Source: Hahellaceae bacterium (GTDB lineage: Bacteria; Pseudomonadota; Gammaproteobacteria; Pseudomonadales; Oleiphilaceae). Taken from it: a stretch of 64,000 nucleotides of DNA. This document shows positions 17,514 to 25,697 of this stretch, piece by piece. Each line of letters opens with the position of its first letter. Position 1 is the first letter of the stretch. The notes under the pieces were generated by a model, which worked only from the letters and a program-made list of their open reading frames with translations, was not told where the DNA came from and searched no databases. Made by a program: the position numbers and the translations under genes. Where the stretch lies: contig JADJWY010000005.1 of NCBI GenBank assembly GCA_016716085.1, forward strand, positions 558,001 through 622,000, given 5' to 3'.

Positions 17514-18887
17514 ATGAAAATCATCATTCTGGGCGCAGGGCAGGTTGGCGGCACATTAGCAGAAAACCTGGCGAGTGAAGCTAACGACATTACAATCGTT
17601 GATAACGATGCGGCTCGACTGCGCGCCTTGCAAGATCGCCTGGATGTGCGAACACTCCAGGGCAGCGCCTCCTATCCGAACGTTCTGCGAATGGCGGGTG
17701 CTGAAGATGCGGATATGCTGATCGCCGTCACCAACAGTGATGAAGTGAATATTGTTGCCTGCCAGATTGCTTATCGACTGTTCAAAACCCCCACAAAAAT
17801 TAGTCGGGTCAGAGCGGCAGACTACCTCAATCAGAAAGGTCTGTTCGCAAATGAAGCCTTCCCGGTCGATGTTGTCATCAGCCCTGAAATCGTAGTGACG
17901 CAACACATTACCCGACTTATTCAAAATCCGGGCGCTTTGCAGGTGCTCGACTTTTCCAATGGACTGGTGCGACTCGTTGGCATCAAAGCCACCCTGGGCG
18001 GCCCCTTGGTCGGCCACGAAATTGCCCACCTGCGTAAGCACTTGCCTCATGTTGATACCCGGGTCGCCGCTATTTACCGGAAAGATAGAGCTATTATCCC
18101 GCAAGGAGATACGATCATTCAGGAAGGTGATGAAGTATTCTTCATCGCCGCCCGACACAATATTCGCAAAGTCATGAGCGAGCTCCAACCGCTGGATAAG
18201 CCTTACCGCCGCATCATGATTGCCGGCGGCGGCAACATTGGCGCACGCCTTGCCCAAACGCTGGAATCTGAATTTCAAGTGAAGCTCATCGAACATAATC
18301 AGGACAAATGCATGAAATTGTCCGAAGAGCTCAATAGAACAATCGTTCTTCATGGTAACTCTGCCAACAAAGAGCTTTTACTCGAAGAAAATATTGAGGA
18401 AACCGACGTATTCTGCGCCGTGACCAACGACGATGAAGCTAACATCATGGCCTCAATGCAAGCCAAACGGCTTGGGGTACGTAAGGTGATGACCCTGATT
18501 AACAACCCGGATTACGTCGACCTTATTCAAGGTGGCGAGATTGACATCGCAATTTCACCTCAACAAACAACTATCAGCGGCCTGTTGACCCATGTGCGCC
18601 GCGGCGATGTCGTCAACGCGCACTCACTGAGACGCGGAGCGGCCGAAGCCATTGAAGCGATCGCTCACGGGGATCACCGCTCCTCCAAAGTGGTGGGTAA
18701 ACGTCTGGATGAAATCAATTTGCCTCAGGGCGCAACGATTGGCGCCATTGTTCGGCAGGGTGAGGTTTTGATTGCACACGACCACATCCGCATACAACCC
18801 GACGACCATGTCATACTGTTCGTGGTAGACAAACGTAAAATACCGGAGATTGAACGATTATTTCAGGTGGGGTTGGCGTTTTTTTAA
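17514..18887 (+). CDS. trkA: Trk potassium uptake system NAD-binding protein TrkA
   Basis: A 457-residue cytosolic gating subunit of the TrkH/TrkG potassium channel. It has two RCK-N/RCK-C units: the first nucleotide fold begins at IIILGAGQVGGTLAENLA, the second at IMIAGGGNIGARLAQTLE (about residue 233). E. coli TrkA is 458 residues. The start is the ATG at 17514; upstream in-frame sequence overlaps rsmB and is not part of it. It is last in its operon. Confidence 0.97.
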   Translation: MKIIILGAGQVGGTLAENLASEANDITIVDNDAARLRALQDRLDVRTLQGSASYPNVLRMAGAEDADMLIAVTNSDEVNIVACQIAYRLFKTPTKISRVRAADYLNQKGLFANEAFPVDVVISPEIVVTQHITRLIQNPGALQVLDFSNGLVRLVGIKATLGGPLVGHEIAHLRKHLPHVDTRVAAIYRKDRAIIPQGDTIIQEGDEVFFIAARHNIRKVMSELQPLDKPYRRIMIAGGGNIGARLAQTLESEFQVKLIEHNQDKCMKLSEELNRTIVLHGNSANKELLLEENIEETDVFCAVTNDDEANIMASMQAKRLGVRKVMTLINNPDYVDLIQGGEIDIAISPQQTTISGLLTHVRRGDVVNAHSLRRGAAEAIEAIAHGDHRSSKVVGKRLDEINLPQGATIGAIVRQGEVLIAHDHIRIQPDDHVILFVVDKRKIPEIERLFQVGLAFF

Positions 18888-18903
18888 CGAAAAAGCCATT
18901 ACG

Positions 18904-18924
18904 GGTCTCCTCTTTGAGACCTTT
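18904..18924 (+). terminator. Weak terminator-like hairpin after trkA
   Basis: A perfect 6-bp stem, GGTCTC and GAGACC, with a 6-nt loop, followed by only three T before the sequence turns mixed. It lies 16 nt after the trkA stop, where the operon should end, but the short T tract makes efficient intrinsic termination uncertain. Confidence 0.4.
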
Positions 18925-19044
18925 ATGCTGTCTTAATGCCAGGAATTACGGACAGTTCACCATTTGTTTTTGTTAACTATTGTATATTTTGGCATCTAGG
19001 GAATTTCGATTTCGGTAGCCAATCAAGTGGGGACGTTCCGATTT

Positions 19045-20721
19045 ATGCTGAAGAAAGGGTTGTTTGCTTCCTTTTTACTGACTTCATTGGCAGGCTTGAG
19101 TGGCTGTGATCTCCTGGGATTAGACGAGGAAGATGCAGCGCCCACACCACCTCCGATTGTATTGCCACCTGAGCTGGTAGTTCCCGAGCCACTGGAACCC
19201 ATTCCCGTTCCTCGTGTACTCTTCTTCAAAGGCAATGATTTCAACGACCCGGAAAATCCGGTCGACTTCCTGTACAGTTTTCTTATCTCGTCTAAAACAC
19301 TGTTAAAGCAAAGTAGCGGTATTTCCGCAACAGTTTTGGCCCAACCCATACCCCTTGGAAGAAGTCGTTTCTCCAGCGGTTATGTCGTCATGCAGGAAAA
19401 TAACCATTTTTATCTTGGTGCGGCAGACACTGATGTCCTTCGTCAGATCAGTACCTTTGATCTTCCCTTGTGCGCACGCGATAGCTTCCGCCTGTTAAGT
19501 CACGGTGTTGGTTATGTGAATGCCTATGTCGTTGCAAAAACCCCGGGCAGCGACAGCGTTTGTGACACAGTAGACGATGCTTTTTATCGCATTAATCTGA
19601 CCGCGACGCCGACAGAGGACTATCAGACTGCGACCCCCACCGAATATGCTGGCCTGCCGTTGCATGGCAAATTCTGGACGTTGGACGGCTTGTTCGTTCA
19701 GGGAGAATCCAGTATTGAGATACGTAAACCAGATGAAACGACACTGAGAAATTTTGGAGCGCTTTCAAATAATACCTTGACGTCACCGATGCGTGATGGC
19801 GACCAACTTATACTCGGTGTGGATGGTGCGCTTTATAGAAATACCTCGACCGTTTTAGCAAGTAGCGAAGCTCTGACCCCACTTGATACGTTAGATCAGG
19901 CAACCCTGACAAATTCGCTGTCAGTGGTTGAGGGGGATGCTCTTTTTACGTTTGATGGGCCTATTTTTAAGAAAATCAGTCTCGCGGATGGAACTTCGGA
20001 TATCATCGCGAATTTAGATTCGGTCATGACTCCAATCGGGCGCCTGCAGTTAAGTGCTGACTTTGCGTTTGTTAAAAGTAGTGACAACCGCCTGTTCAAA
20101 ATCAACCGAGAAACCGGTGCTTATGAAGTCATTTTGAGTGATCTATTAGGCAGCTTCCTGATTTCAAATGAACGCATTTTTGCTTCGGTTCAAGTTGCCG
20201 GGACCCTCACTCAGCGAGCGAAATTCTTTGCCGTAGACGCAACACCTCCATTGTGCATTGGTGAGTCTGGTGTCACAGTGGACGAAAACGGGTGCGTATC
20301 ATTCGCACGTTGGGTTATTGCTGATCGCTATACTGAAAACGGCATTACACAACTTGCGCTTCTTTTGACTGGAAAAGAAACCATCACTAAAGAGCGGGAT
20401 AACCAAGGAAATGAGCAAACGATCACTCATCCTCCTCAGATCAACAAGTTCCTTAACTCACCCGATCTGACTGTATTTGATGTTGCCTCAGGTCTAGGTC
20501 AAATCGCCTTAGGCGCCGTGAACGGCTATGTCTCTGTCAATGAAATTGGCACGATTGAACTGATCCATGGCTTATTAGCTATGACCAGCTATGACGAAAC
20601 AGAAACCAGCGAAAGCCCTCCCGATGTGTATTACTTTAACATCAATAGTTCGCAGAGCTTCAAGATCGTTGCACGTACACCTCAGGTGACGGAAGCGCTC
20701 ACGGCACTATCCAATAACTAA
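19045..20721 (+). CDS. Predicted outer-surface lipoprotein of unknown function
   Basis: I do not recognise the family. From the ATG at 19045 the protein (558 residues) has a signal peptide with lipobox LSGC, so the mature protein should begin with a lipid-modified Cys at about residue 21. An Asp/Glu patch and a proline-rich linker follow. The remainder is beta-rich with repeated Gly/Asp turns (for example LILGVDGALYRN, DALFTFDGPIFKKI, DNRLFKINRETGAYEVI), suggesting a beta-propeller-like fold. The in-frame GTG at 19027 is less likely as start. It stands alone between trkA and a convergent acyltransferase gene. Confidence 0.8.
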   Translation: MLKKGLFASFLLTSLAGLSGCDLLGLDEEDAAPTPPPIVLPPELVVPEPLEPIPVPRVLFFKGNDFNDPENPVDFLYSFLISSKTLLKQSSGISATVLAQPIPLGRSRFSSGYVVMQENNHFYLGAADTDVLRQISTFDLPLCARDSFRLLSHGVGYVNAYVVAKTPGSDSVCDTVDDAFYRINLTATPTEDYQTATPTEYAGLPLHGKFWTLDGLFVQGESSIEIRKPDETTLRNFGALSNNTLTSPMRDGDQLILGVDGALYRNTSTVLASSEALTPLDTLDQATLTNSLSVVEGDALFTFDGPIFKKISLADGTSDIIANLDSVMTPIGRLQLSADFAFVKSSDNRLFKINRETGAYEVILSDLLGSFLISNERIFASVQVAGTLTQRAKFFAVDATPPLCIGESGVTVDENGCVSFARWVIADRYTENGITQLALLLTGKETITKERDNQGNEQTITHPPQINKFLNSPDLTVFDVASGLGQIALGAVNGYVSVNEIGTIELIHGLLAMTSYDETETSESPPDVYYFNINSSQSFKIVARTPQVTEALTALSNN

Positions 20722-20740
20722 AGCCAAACAGGTCGTGTAT

Positions 20741-21595
20741 TCAGTCGTAAAAGTTAGGCCGCCCACCCGGGCGGCGCTTAAACCGCTTGTATTCCCACTG
20801 ATATTGTTCTGGGGCCAAATTGACCACAGCCTCTACCGATCGATTCATAGCTGCAACTGATTTTTCCAGATCAAGGTTTTCAATCTCTGGATCAGCTGGA
20901 AGGAACACGATCTTGAAACCTTTTCCACTTGGCTCCCGTAAAGCAGCACACAGAATGACCTTCGGTTCTGTTTTTTGTACCATTTTCGACACCAATTTCA
21001 TGGTATTCGCTTCAATACCAAAAAATGGCGCAAACACCCCCCCACTCAAATCCGGTTCCTGGTCGGGCAATATACCCACAACCCCATGATTTTTTAGGAT
21101 CGAGAATAATGTGATAACACCTCGCTGCGTTGCTGGAACCAACGTCGACCCGCTGCGCTCCCGGACTCCGCGCATGTAATTATCAAAACCCGCTAACTTG
21201 GGGGGGCTATACAATGCCGCCATAGAGAATCGGCTGGCCAGATACAATCCAACGACTTCCCAGTTTCCGATATGCGGGACGAGTATAAGTAAACCTTTTT
21301 GTTCTGGACGCTGGAGACATGCATCACCTTCAACCTTGGTAATTAGAGACAGCGTTTTAGCTACAGGCCACTCCCAGACAGCACCCATTTCAAATAAGGT
21401 TTTTCCCGTTTCTTCCATGCTTCTTCGCGCCAAACGCTGTCTTTCAGCAATCGGTAAATTGGGAAAACAGATTTCCAGATTTTTCTCAGTGACACGAGCA
21501 GGGGAAGCCTTAATGAAATAAAAAAGACGGCCTAATCCAACCCCCATTAATTGAGCGACGCCTAGTGACAGGTGAGACACTAGCCTTATGCACAT
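20741..21595 (-). CDS. LpxL/HtrB-type lipid A acyltransferase
   Basis: A 284-residue inner-membrane-associated protein, using the ATG at 21595. It has an N-terminal hydrophobic segment and the lysophospholipid acyltransferase HxxxxE motif in VPHIGNWEVVG. Other typical segments are PDQEPDLSGGVFAPFFG and a C-terminal QYQWEYKRFKRRPGG. Members add a secondary lauroyl or myristoyl chain to lipid A; which chain or position cannot be told here. Pseudomonas carries a homologue (PA0011) close to glyQ. The frame upstream of 21595 overlaps the glyQ promoter and is probably not translated. Confidence 0.9.
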   Translation of the reverse strand: MCIRLVSHLSLGVAQLMGVGLGRLFYFIKASPARVTEKNLEICFPNLPIAERQRLARRSMEETGKTLFEMGAVWEWPVAKTLSLITKVEGDACLQRPEQKGLLILVPHIGNWEVVGLYLASRFSMAALYSPPKLAGFDNYMRGVRERSGSTLVPATQRGVITLFSILKNHGVVGILPDQEPDLSGGVFAPFFGIEANTMKLVSKMVQKTEPKVILCAALREPSGKGFKIVFLPADPEIENLDLEKSVAAMNRSVEAVVNLAPEQYQWEYKRFKRRPGGRPNFYD

Positions 21596-21745
21596 GATAA
21601 CAAGCGTCGTCTTCCAACCATTCTGCTGCAAGTTCACACCCCGACCTAATACCACTGTAATCTGTTCGGCGTGACTGTATAATGCTTGACTTATTTTAAC
21701 AAGTTGCCATCCCTCATCCGTATTCAACTATCGATAGGTCAGAGC

Positions 21746-22696
21746 GTGAGTTCAGTCAACAACAAAGATGTATCAACCTTCCAGGGCCTCATAGCCAGGC
21801 TTCAGAATTACTGGTCGGAACAAGGTTGCGTCATACTGCAACCTCTCGATTTGGAGGTGGGAGCAGGGACCTTTCATCCTGCAACCTTTCTTCGGGCCGT
21901 TGGACCTGAAAACTGGAACGCAGCCTATGTGCAACCCTGTCGCCGACCTACCGACGGACGCTACGGGGAAAATCCAAATCGCCTGCAACATTACTACCAA
22001 TACCAGGTTGTAATGAAGCCTTCTCCAGAAAACATATTGGAACTCTACCTTGGGAGCCTACGCGAGCTGGGTATCGACACCTCCGTACATGATATTCGAT
22101 TCGTTGAAGATAACTGGGAATCTCCAACTTTAGGCGCTTGGGGCCTCGGCTGGGAAGTCTGGCTCAACGGAATGGAAGTCACGCAGTTTACCTATTTCCA
22201 GCAAGTGGGAGGGCTTGAATGTTATCCAGTCACTGGAGAAATCACATATGGTCTGGAGCGAATTGCAATGTACTTGCAGGGCGTAGACAGCATATTTGAT
22301 CTTGTCTGGACACACGGCCCCTCAGGACCCGTAACTTACGGGGACGTCTTCCACCAGAATGAAGTTGAAATGTCTACGTTTAACTTTGAAGAAGCCGATA
22401 CGGACGCCTTATTCAGATCCTTCGATCAATATGAAAAGGATAGCGTTCAGCTGATTTCAAAAGGCTTACCCTTACCCGCATATGAAATGGTTTTAAAAGC
22501 CTCCCACACCTTCAACCTGCTTGATGCACGCCATGCAATTTCCGTTACGGAGCGTCAACGCTACATCTTAAGGGTGCGAACATTAGCCAAAGAGGTCGCA
22601 CAGGCCTATTTTGACCGACGAAAAAGTCTGGGATTCCCCTTGGCTGACGAGCGTCTGCGTCAGGAAGTTCTGGCCACTCAGCAAGGAGCGAACTAA
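21746..22696 (+). CDS. glyQ: Glycyl-tRNA synthetase alpha subunit
   Basis: A 316-residue catalytic subunit of the bacterial alpha2beta2 GlyRS. Highly conserved segments include STFQGLIARLQNYW at the start, CRRPTDGRYGENPNR, and FTYFQQVGGLECYPVTGEI. I chose the GTG at 21746: AGG lies 7 nt upstream and the protein then begins about 10 residues before the conserved TFQ segment. An in-frame start at 21686 would add 20 residues absent from the family. Its TAA shares one base with the glyS ATG (TAATG). Confidence 0.96.
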   Translation: MSSVNNKDVSTFQGLIARLQNYWSEQGCVILQPLDLEVGAGTFHPATFLRAVGPENWNAAYVQPCRRPTDGRYGENPNRLQHYYQYQVVMKPSPENILELYLGSLRELGIDTSVHDIRFVEDNWESPTLGAWGLGWEVWLNGMEVTQFTYFQQVGGLECYPVTGEITYGLERIAMYLQGVDSIFDLVWTHGPSGPVTYGDVFHQNEVEMSTFNFEEADTDALFRSFDQYEKDSVQLISKGLPLPAYEMVLKASHTFNLLDARHAISVTERQRYILRVRTLAKEVAQAYFDRRKSLGFPLADERLRQEVLATQQGAN

Positions 22697-24783
22697 TGCG
22701 TCATTTTGATTTTCTGGTCGAAATTGGTACGGAAGAGTTACCACCCAAGTCACTGCTAAAACTTTCTGAGGCCTTCACCGGCGGAATACTGCAGCGCATA
22801 GAAAAAGCAGGACTCTCGTTCACCAAATATAAGAGCTTCGCTGCACCCCGGCGCTTAGCGCTTCTGATCGAAGGATTGGACGAAGAACAACCTGATCAAT
22901 TGAGCGAGAAGCGGGGACCTGCGCTAGCCGCTGCTTTTGACCCGGCGGGCAATCCGACTAAAGCCTGCGAGGGTTTCGCCAGAAGCTGCGGAACAACGCC
23001 AGATAAGTTAGAAAAACTTGAGACCGAGAAAGGCACCTGGCTAGTTTTCAAACAAACTGTGAAGGGCGAGAAGACCCGCCATCTTCTCACTGGATTTGTC
23101 ACGGAGTCACTGACCGATCTTCCTATTCCCAAGCGGATGCGCTGGGGGGCAGGGCGGGATGAATTTGTAAGGCCGGTTCACTGGATCGTTATGCTGGCAA
23201 ACGGTGATGTCGTTCCAGGCAGCATCCTTGGTAAACACGCCGATCGTTTTACCCAAGGCCACCGTTTTCATCATCCCAGTAAGATCAGTCTTTCCTTTGC
23301 ACGAGACTACGAAACTGTTTTGAAGGAAACAGGGAAGGTCATCGCAGATTTTTCTCAACGCCGAAGCAGTATAGAAGAACAAGTCAATGCACTGGCCCGA
23401 AAAAAAGGAGCCGAAGCGGTAATTGACCCCGCCCTGCTTGACGAGGTTAGTGCGCTAAACGAATGGCCCGTTGCCCTTCTCGGCAAGTTCGAAGAACGCT
23501 TCCTAAAGGTGCCTGCTGAAGCACTCATTTCAACCATGAAAGAAAATCAGAAGTATTTCCATATTTTGGACTCAGCAGGATTAATGCTGCCGAATTTCAT
23601 TACCGTTTCAAACATTGAAAGTCGCGACCCTCAAAAAGTCATCGAAGGTAATGAAAGAGTGATTCGTCCTCGATTATCAGATGCGGCGTTCTTTTTCGAG
23701 CTTGATAAACGTTCGCCCCTGGCGGATCGCCTGGAGGCCTTGAAGCCAATCGTATTCCAAAAAGAACTCGGCACGCTGTATGACCGGGTTCAACGAATTT
23801 CCGAGCTCTCTGGAAAAATAGCGAATACGATCGGTGCTGACCGTGATCAGGCCGAGCGTGCAGGGCTCTTGTCCAAAGCAGACCTGGTCACCTCAATGGT
23901 TCTGGAGTTCCCGGAGCTACAGGGCATCATGGGACATTATTATGCGAAGGAGTCCGGTGAATCGGCGGCTGTTGCAGAAGCCATAGAACAACACTATCAG
24001 CCTCGGTTCTCTGGAGATTCCCTTCCCTCAGGCAAGATCGGAACAGTTGTTTCTTTGGCAGAAAAGCTGGATACCCTGACAGGTATCTTTGGCATTAACC
24101 AGCCTCCCACTGGTACAAAAGATCCGTTCGCCCTGCGCAGAGCGGCACTCGGTGCCTTGCGTATTATCGTCGAAAAAGAACTTAATTTGGATCTGCGAGA
24201 TCTCGTCAGCTGGAGTATGGAGGCCTACCAGGTTAAGTTACCGGCCAAGAATCTTGTTGAAACAGTTACTGATTATCTACTAGAGCGCTTCAGAGCCTGG
24301 TACGATGAGGCAGGCGTTTCCGCCGAAGTTTTTTTAAGTGTGGCAGCACGTCGCCCTACAAAACCGCTGGATTTCAATCTCAGAGTCAATGCCGTCAATG
24401 CCTTCATGGAGGAGTCTGCGGCCGCTACACTCATTGCGGCAAACAAGCGTGTGTCAAACATACTTGATAAAGAAGATGTAAGTACACTAAAACCCGTCAA
24501 TTCAGGCTTACTCACTCTTTCCGAAGAGAAAGCACTCTACACTGAAATTCAACGCCTTGAGAAGGCCGTAGAGCCGCTTTTGACTCGATTTGACTATACC
24601 GGAGCCCTTAACCTCTTAGCTGCCCTTAAAGAGCCTGTGGATGCGTTTTTTGACAAGGTAATGGTAATGGCGGATGATCCTGCAATTAAGGCTAATCGGC
24701 TTGCAATACTCTCAGCCTTACGAAGTCTGTTTCTACAGATTGCTGACATTTCGCTACTACAAGGTCTTATCAGGAAGGATTAA
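22696..24783 (+). CDS. glyS: Glycyl-tRNA synthetase beta subunit
   Basis: A 695-residue subunit that binds tRNA. It starts FLVEIGTEELPPKSL, the standard GlyS N-terminus, and contains the internal HD-like region and a C-terminal anticodon-binding DALR domain. The segment KENQKYFHILDSAGLMLPNF is typical. It overlaps glyQ and gmhB by one nucleotide each, so the three genes are translationally coupled. Confidence 0.97.
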   Translation: MRHFDFLVEIGTEELPPKSLLKLSEAFTGGILQRIEKAGLSFTKYKSFAAPRRLALLIEGLDEEQPDQLSEKRGPALAAAFDPAGNPTKACEGFARSCGTTPDKLEKLETEKGTWLVFKQTVKGEKTRHLLTGFVTESLTDLPIPKRMRWGAGRDEFVRPVHWIVMLANGDVVPGSILGKHADRFTQGHRFHHPSKISLSFARDYETVLKETGKVIADFSQRRSSIEEQVNALARKKGAEAVIDPALLDEVSALNEWPVALLGKFEERFLKVPAEALISTMKENQKYFHILDSAGLMLPNFITVSNIESRDPQKVIEGNERVIRPRLSDAAFFFELDKRSPLADRLEALKPIVFQKELGTLYDRVQRISELSGKIANTIGADRDQAERAGLLSKADLVTSMVLEFPELQGIMGHYYAKESGESAAVAEAIEQHYQPRFSGDSLPSGKIGTVVSLAEKLDTLTGIFGINQPPTGTKDPFALRRAALGALRIIVEKELNLDLRDLVSWSMEAYQVKLPAKNLVETVTDYLLERFRAWYDEAGVSAEVFLSVAARRPTKPLDFNLRVNAVNAFMEESAAATLIAANKRVSNILDKEDVSTLKPVNSGLLTLSEEKALYTEIQRLEKAVEPLLTRFDYTGALNLLAALKEPVDAFFDKVMVMADDPAIKANRLAILSALRSLFLQIADISLLQGLIRKD

Positions 24784-25409
24784 TGCCTTTTCTGCCAGAA
24801 GCAGGACTGGGGGCGTTTCCCCAGTCCCGGCATAAATTTATCATTCTGGACCGAGATGGTGTAATCAACATCGACCGGGATGATTACATTAAAACCGTTG
24901 ACGAATGGGTGCCAATACCCGGGAGTCTGGAAGCAATTTCTCGCTTAACAAAAGCTGGTTATACGGTGGGTGTAGCAACTAACCAAAGTGGATTAGCCAA
25001 GGGCTATTTCACTCTCGAAACACTGAACGCGATGCACAATAAGCTGAACGCGTTACTCCAAAAAATAGGTGGGAAAATTGATGCTATAGCATACTGTCCC
25101 CACAACGACACCGATAACTGTAATTGTAGAAAACCTCGTCCAGGTCTGATTTTGTCCTTAGAATCCCAATTAGCAATTCCGGCTAAGCATGCGTTTCTGG
25201 TCGGCGATAAGAAATCTGATTTACTGGCAAGTATCGCCGTAGGTAGTCAACCCATTCTCGTTCGAACAGGGAAGGGCACAGCTACTGAAAATGCTTTGAA
25301 TAGAGATCCCTTGTTTGAAAATATCCCTGTATTTGAAAACCTTGCTCAATTTGTGGATACACTGCTGAGGACCACAACAAGGTCAATAGATTCTGATAAA
25401 AATTTATAA
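24783..25409 (+). CDS. gmhB: D-glycero-beta-D-manno-heptose 1,7-bisphosphate 7-phosphatase
   Basis: A 208-residue HAD phosphatase. The catalytic DxD motif is LDRDGVIN (about residues 22-29), the second motif is TNQSGLAKGY, and a zinc-binding loop is visible in CPHNDTDNCNCRKP. It makes the heptose precursor of the LPS inner core. The N-terminus has some 16 extra residues before the usual start, so a later start remains possible. Orthologues follow glyS in Pseudomonas. Confidence 0.93.
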   Translation: MPFLPEAGLGAFPQSRHKFIILDRDGVINIDRDDYIKTVDEWVPIPGSLEAISRLTKAGYTVGVATNQSGLAKGYFTLETLNAMHNKLNALLQKIGGKIDAIAYCPHNDTDNCNCRKPRPGLILSLESQLAIPAKHAFLVGDKKSDLLASIAVGSQPILVRTGKGTATENALNRDPLFENIPVFENLAQFVDTLLRTTTRSIDSDKNL

Positions 25410-25473
25410 CGAATACTTGTTTCGAGGCCCGTTCTTGACTATCTTAACGGCCTGAAAAACTTAAGTCATTCAT

Positions 25474-25550
<77 letters not shown>

Positions 25551-25646
25551 TCTAATTCCCTTAATAGCTCCTCATCGCCTAATTTTAATTTGGTTTTGGC
25601 ACAGCTTTGTCTTTGAATTAATTAATTAATTTTCAGATGATGGAAA

Positions 25647-25680
25647 CAAAAAAGCCAGCAAGTCCTGAGATTTGCTGGCT
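25647..25680 (-). terminator. Rho-independent terminator of gyrB
   Basis: Read on the minus strand, AGCCAGCAAA and a matching TTGCTGGCT arm form a strong stem with a loop around CTCAGGAC, followed directly by a run of six T. It begins 17 nt after the gyrB stop. Confidence 0.9.
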
Positions 25681-25697
25681 CTGGGTTTATTCTAACT

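Noticed and set aside
17556..18353. 265-codon open frame antisense to trkA
   Set aside because: It lies wholly within trkA, which has full family similarity on the other strand; the antisense protein resembles nothing and is a codon-bias shadow.
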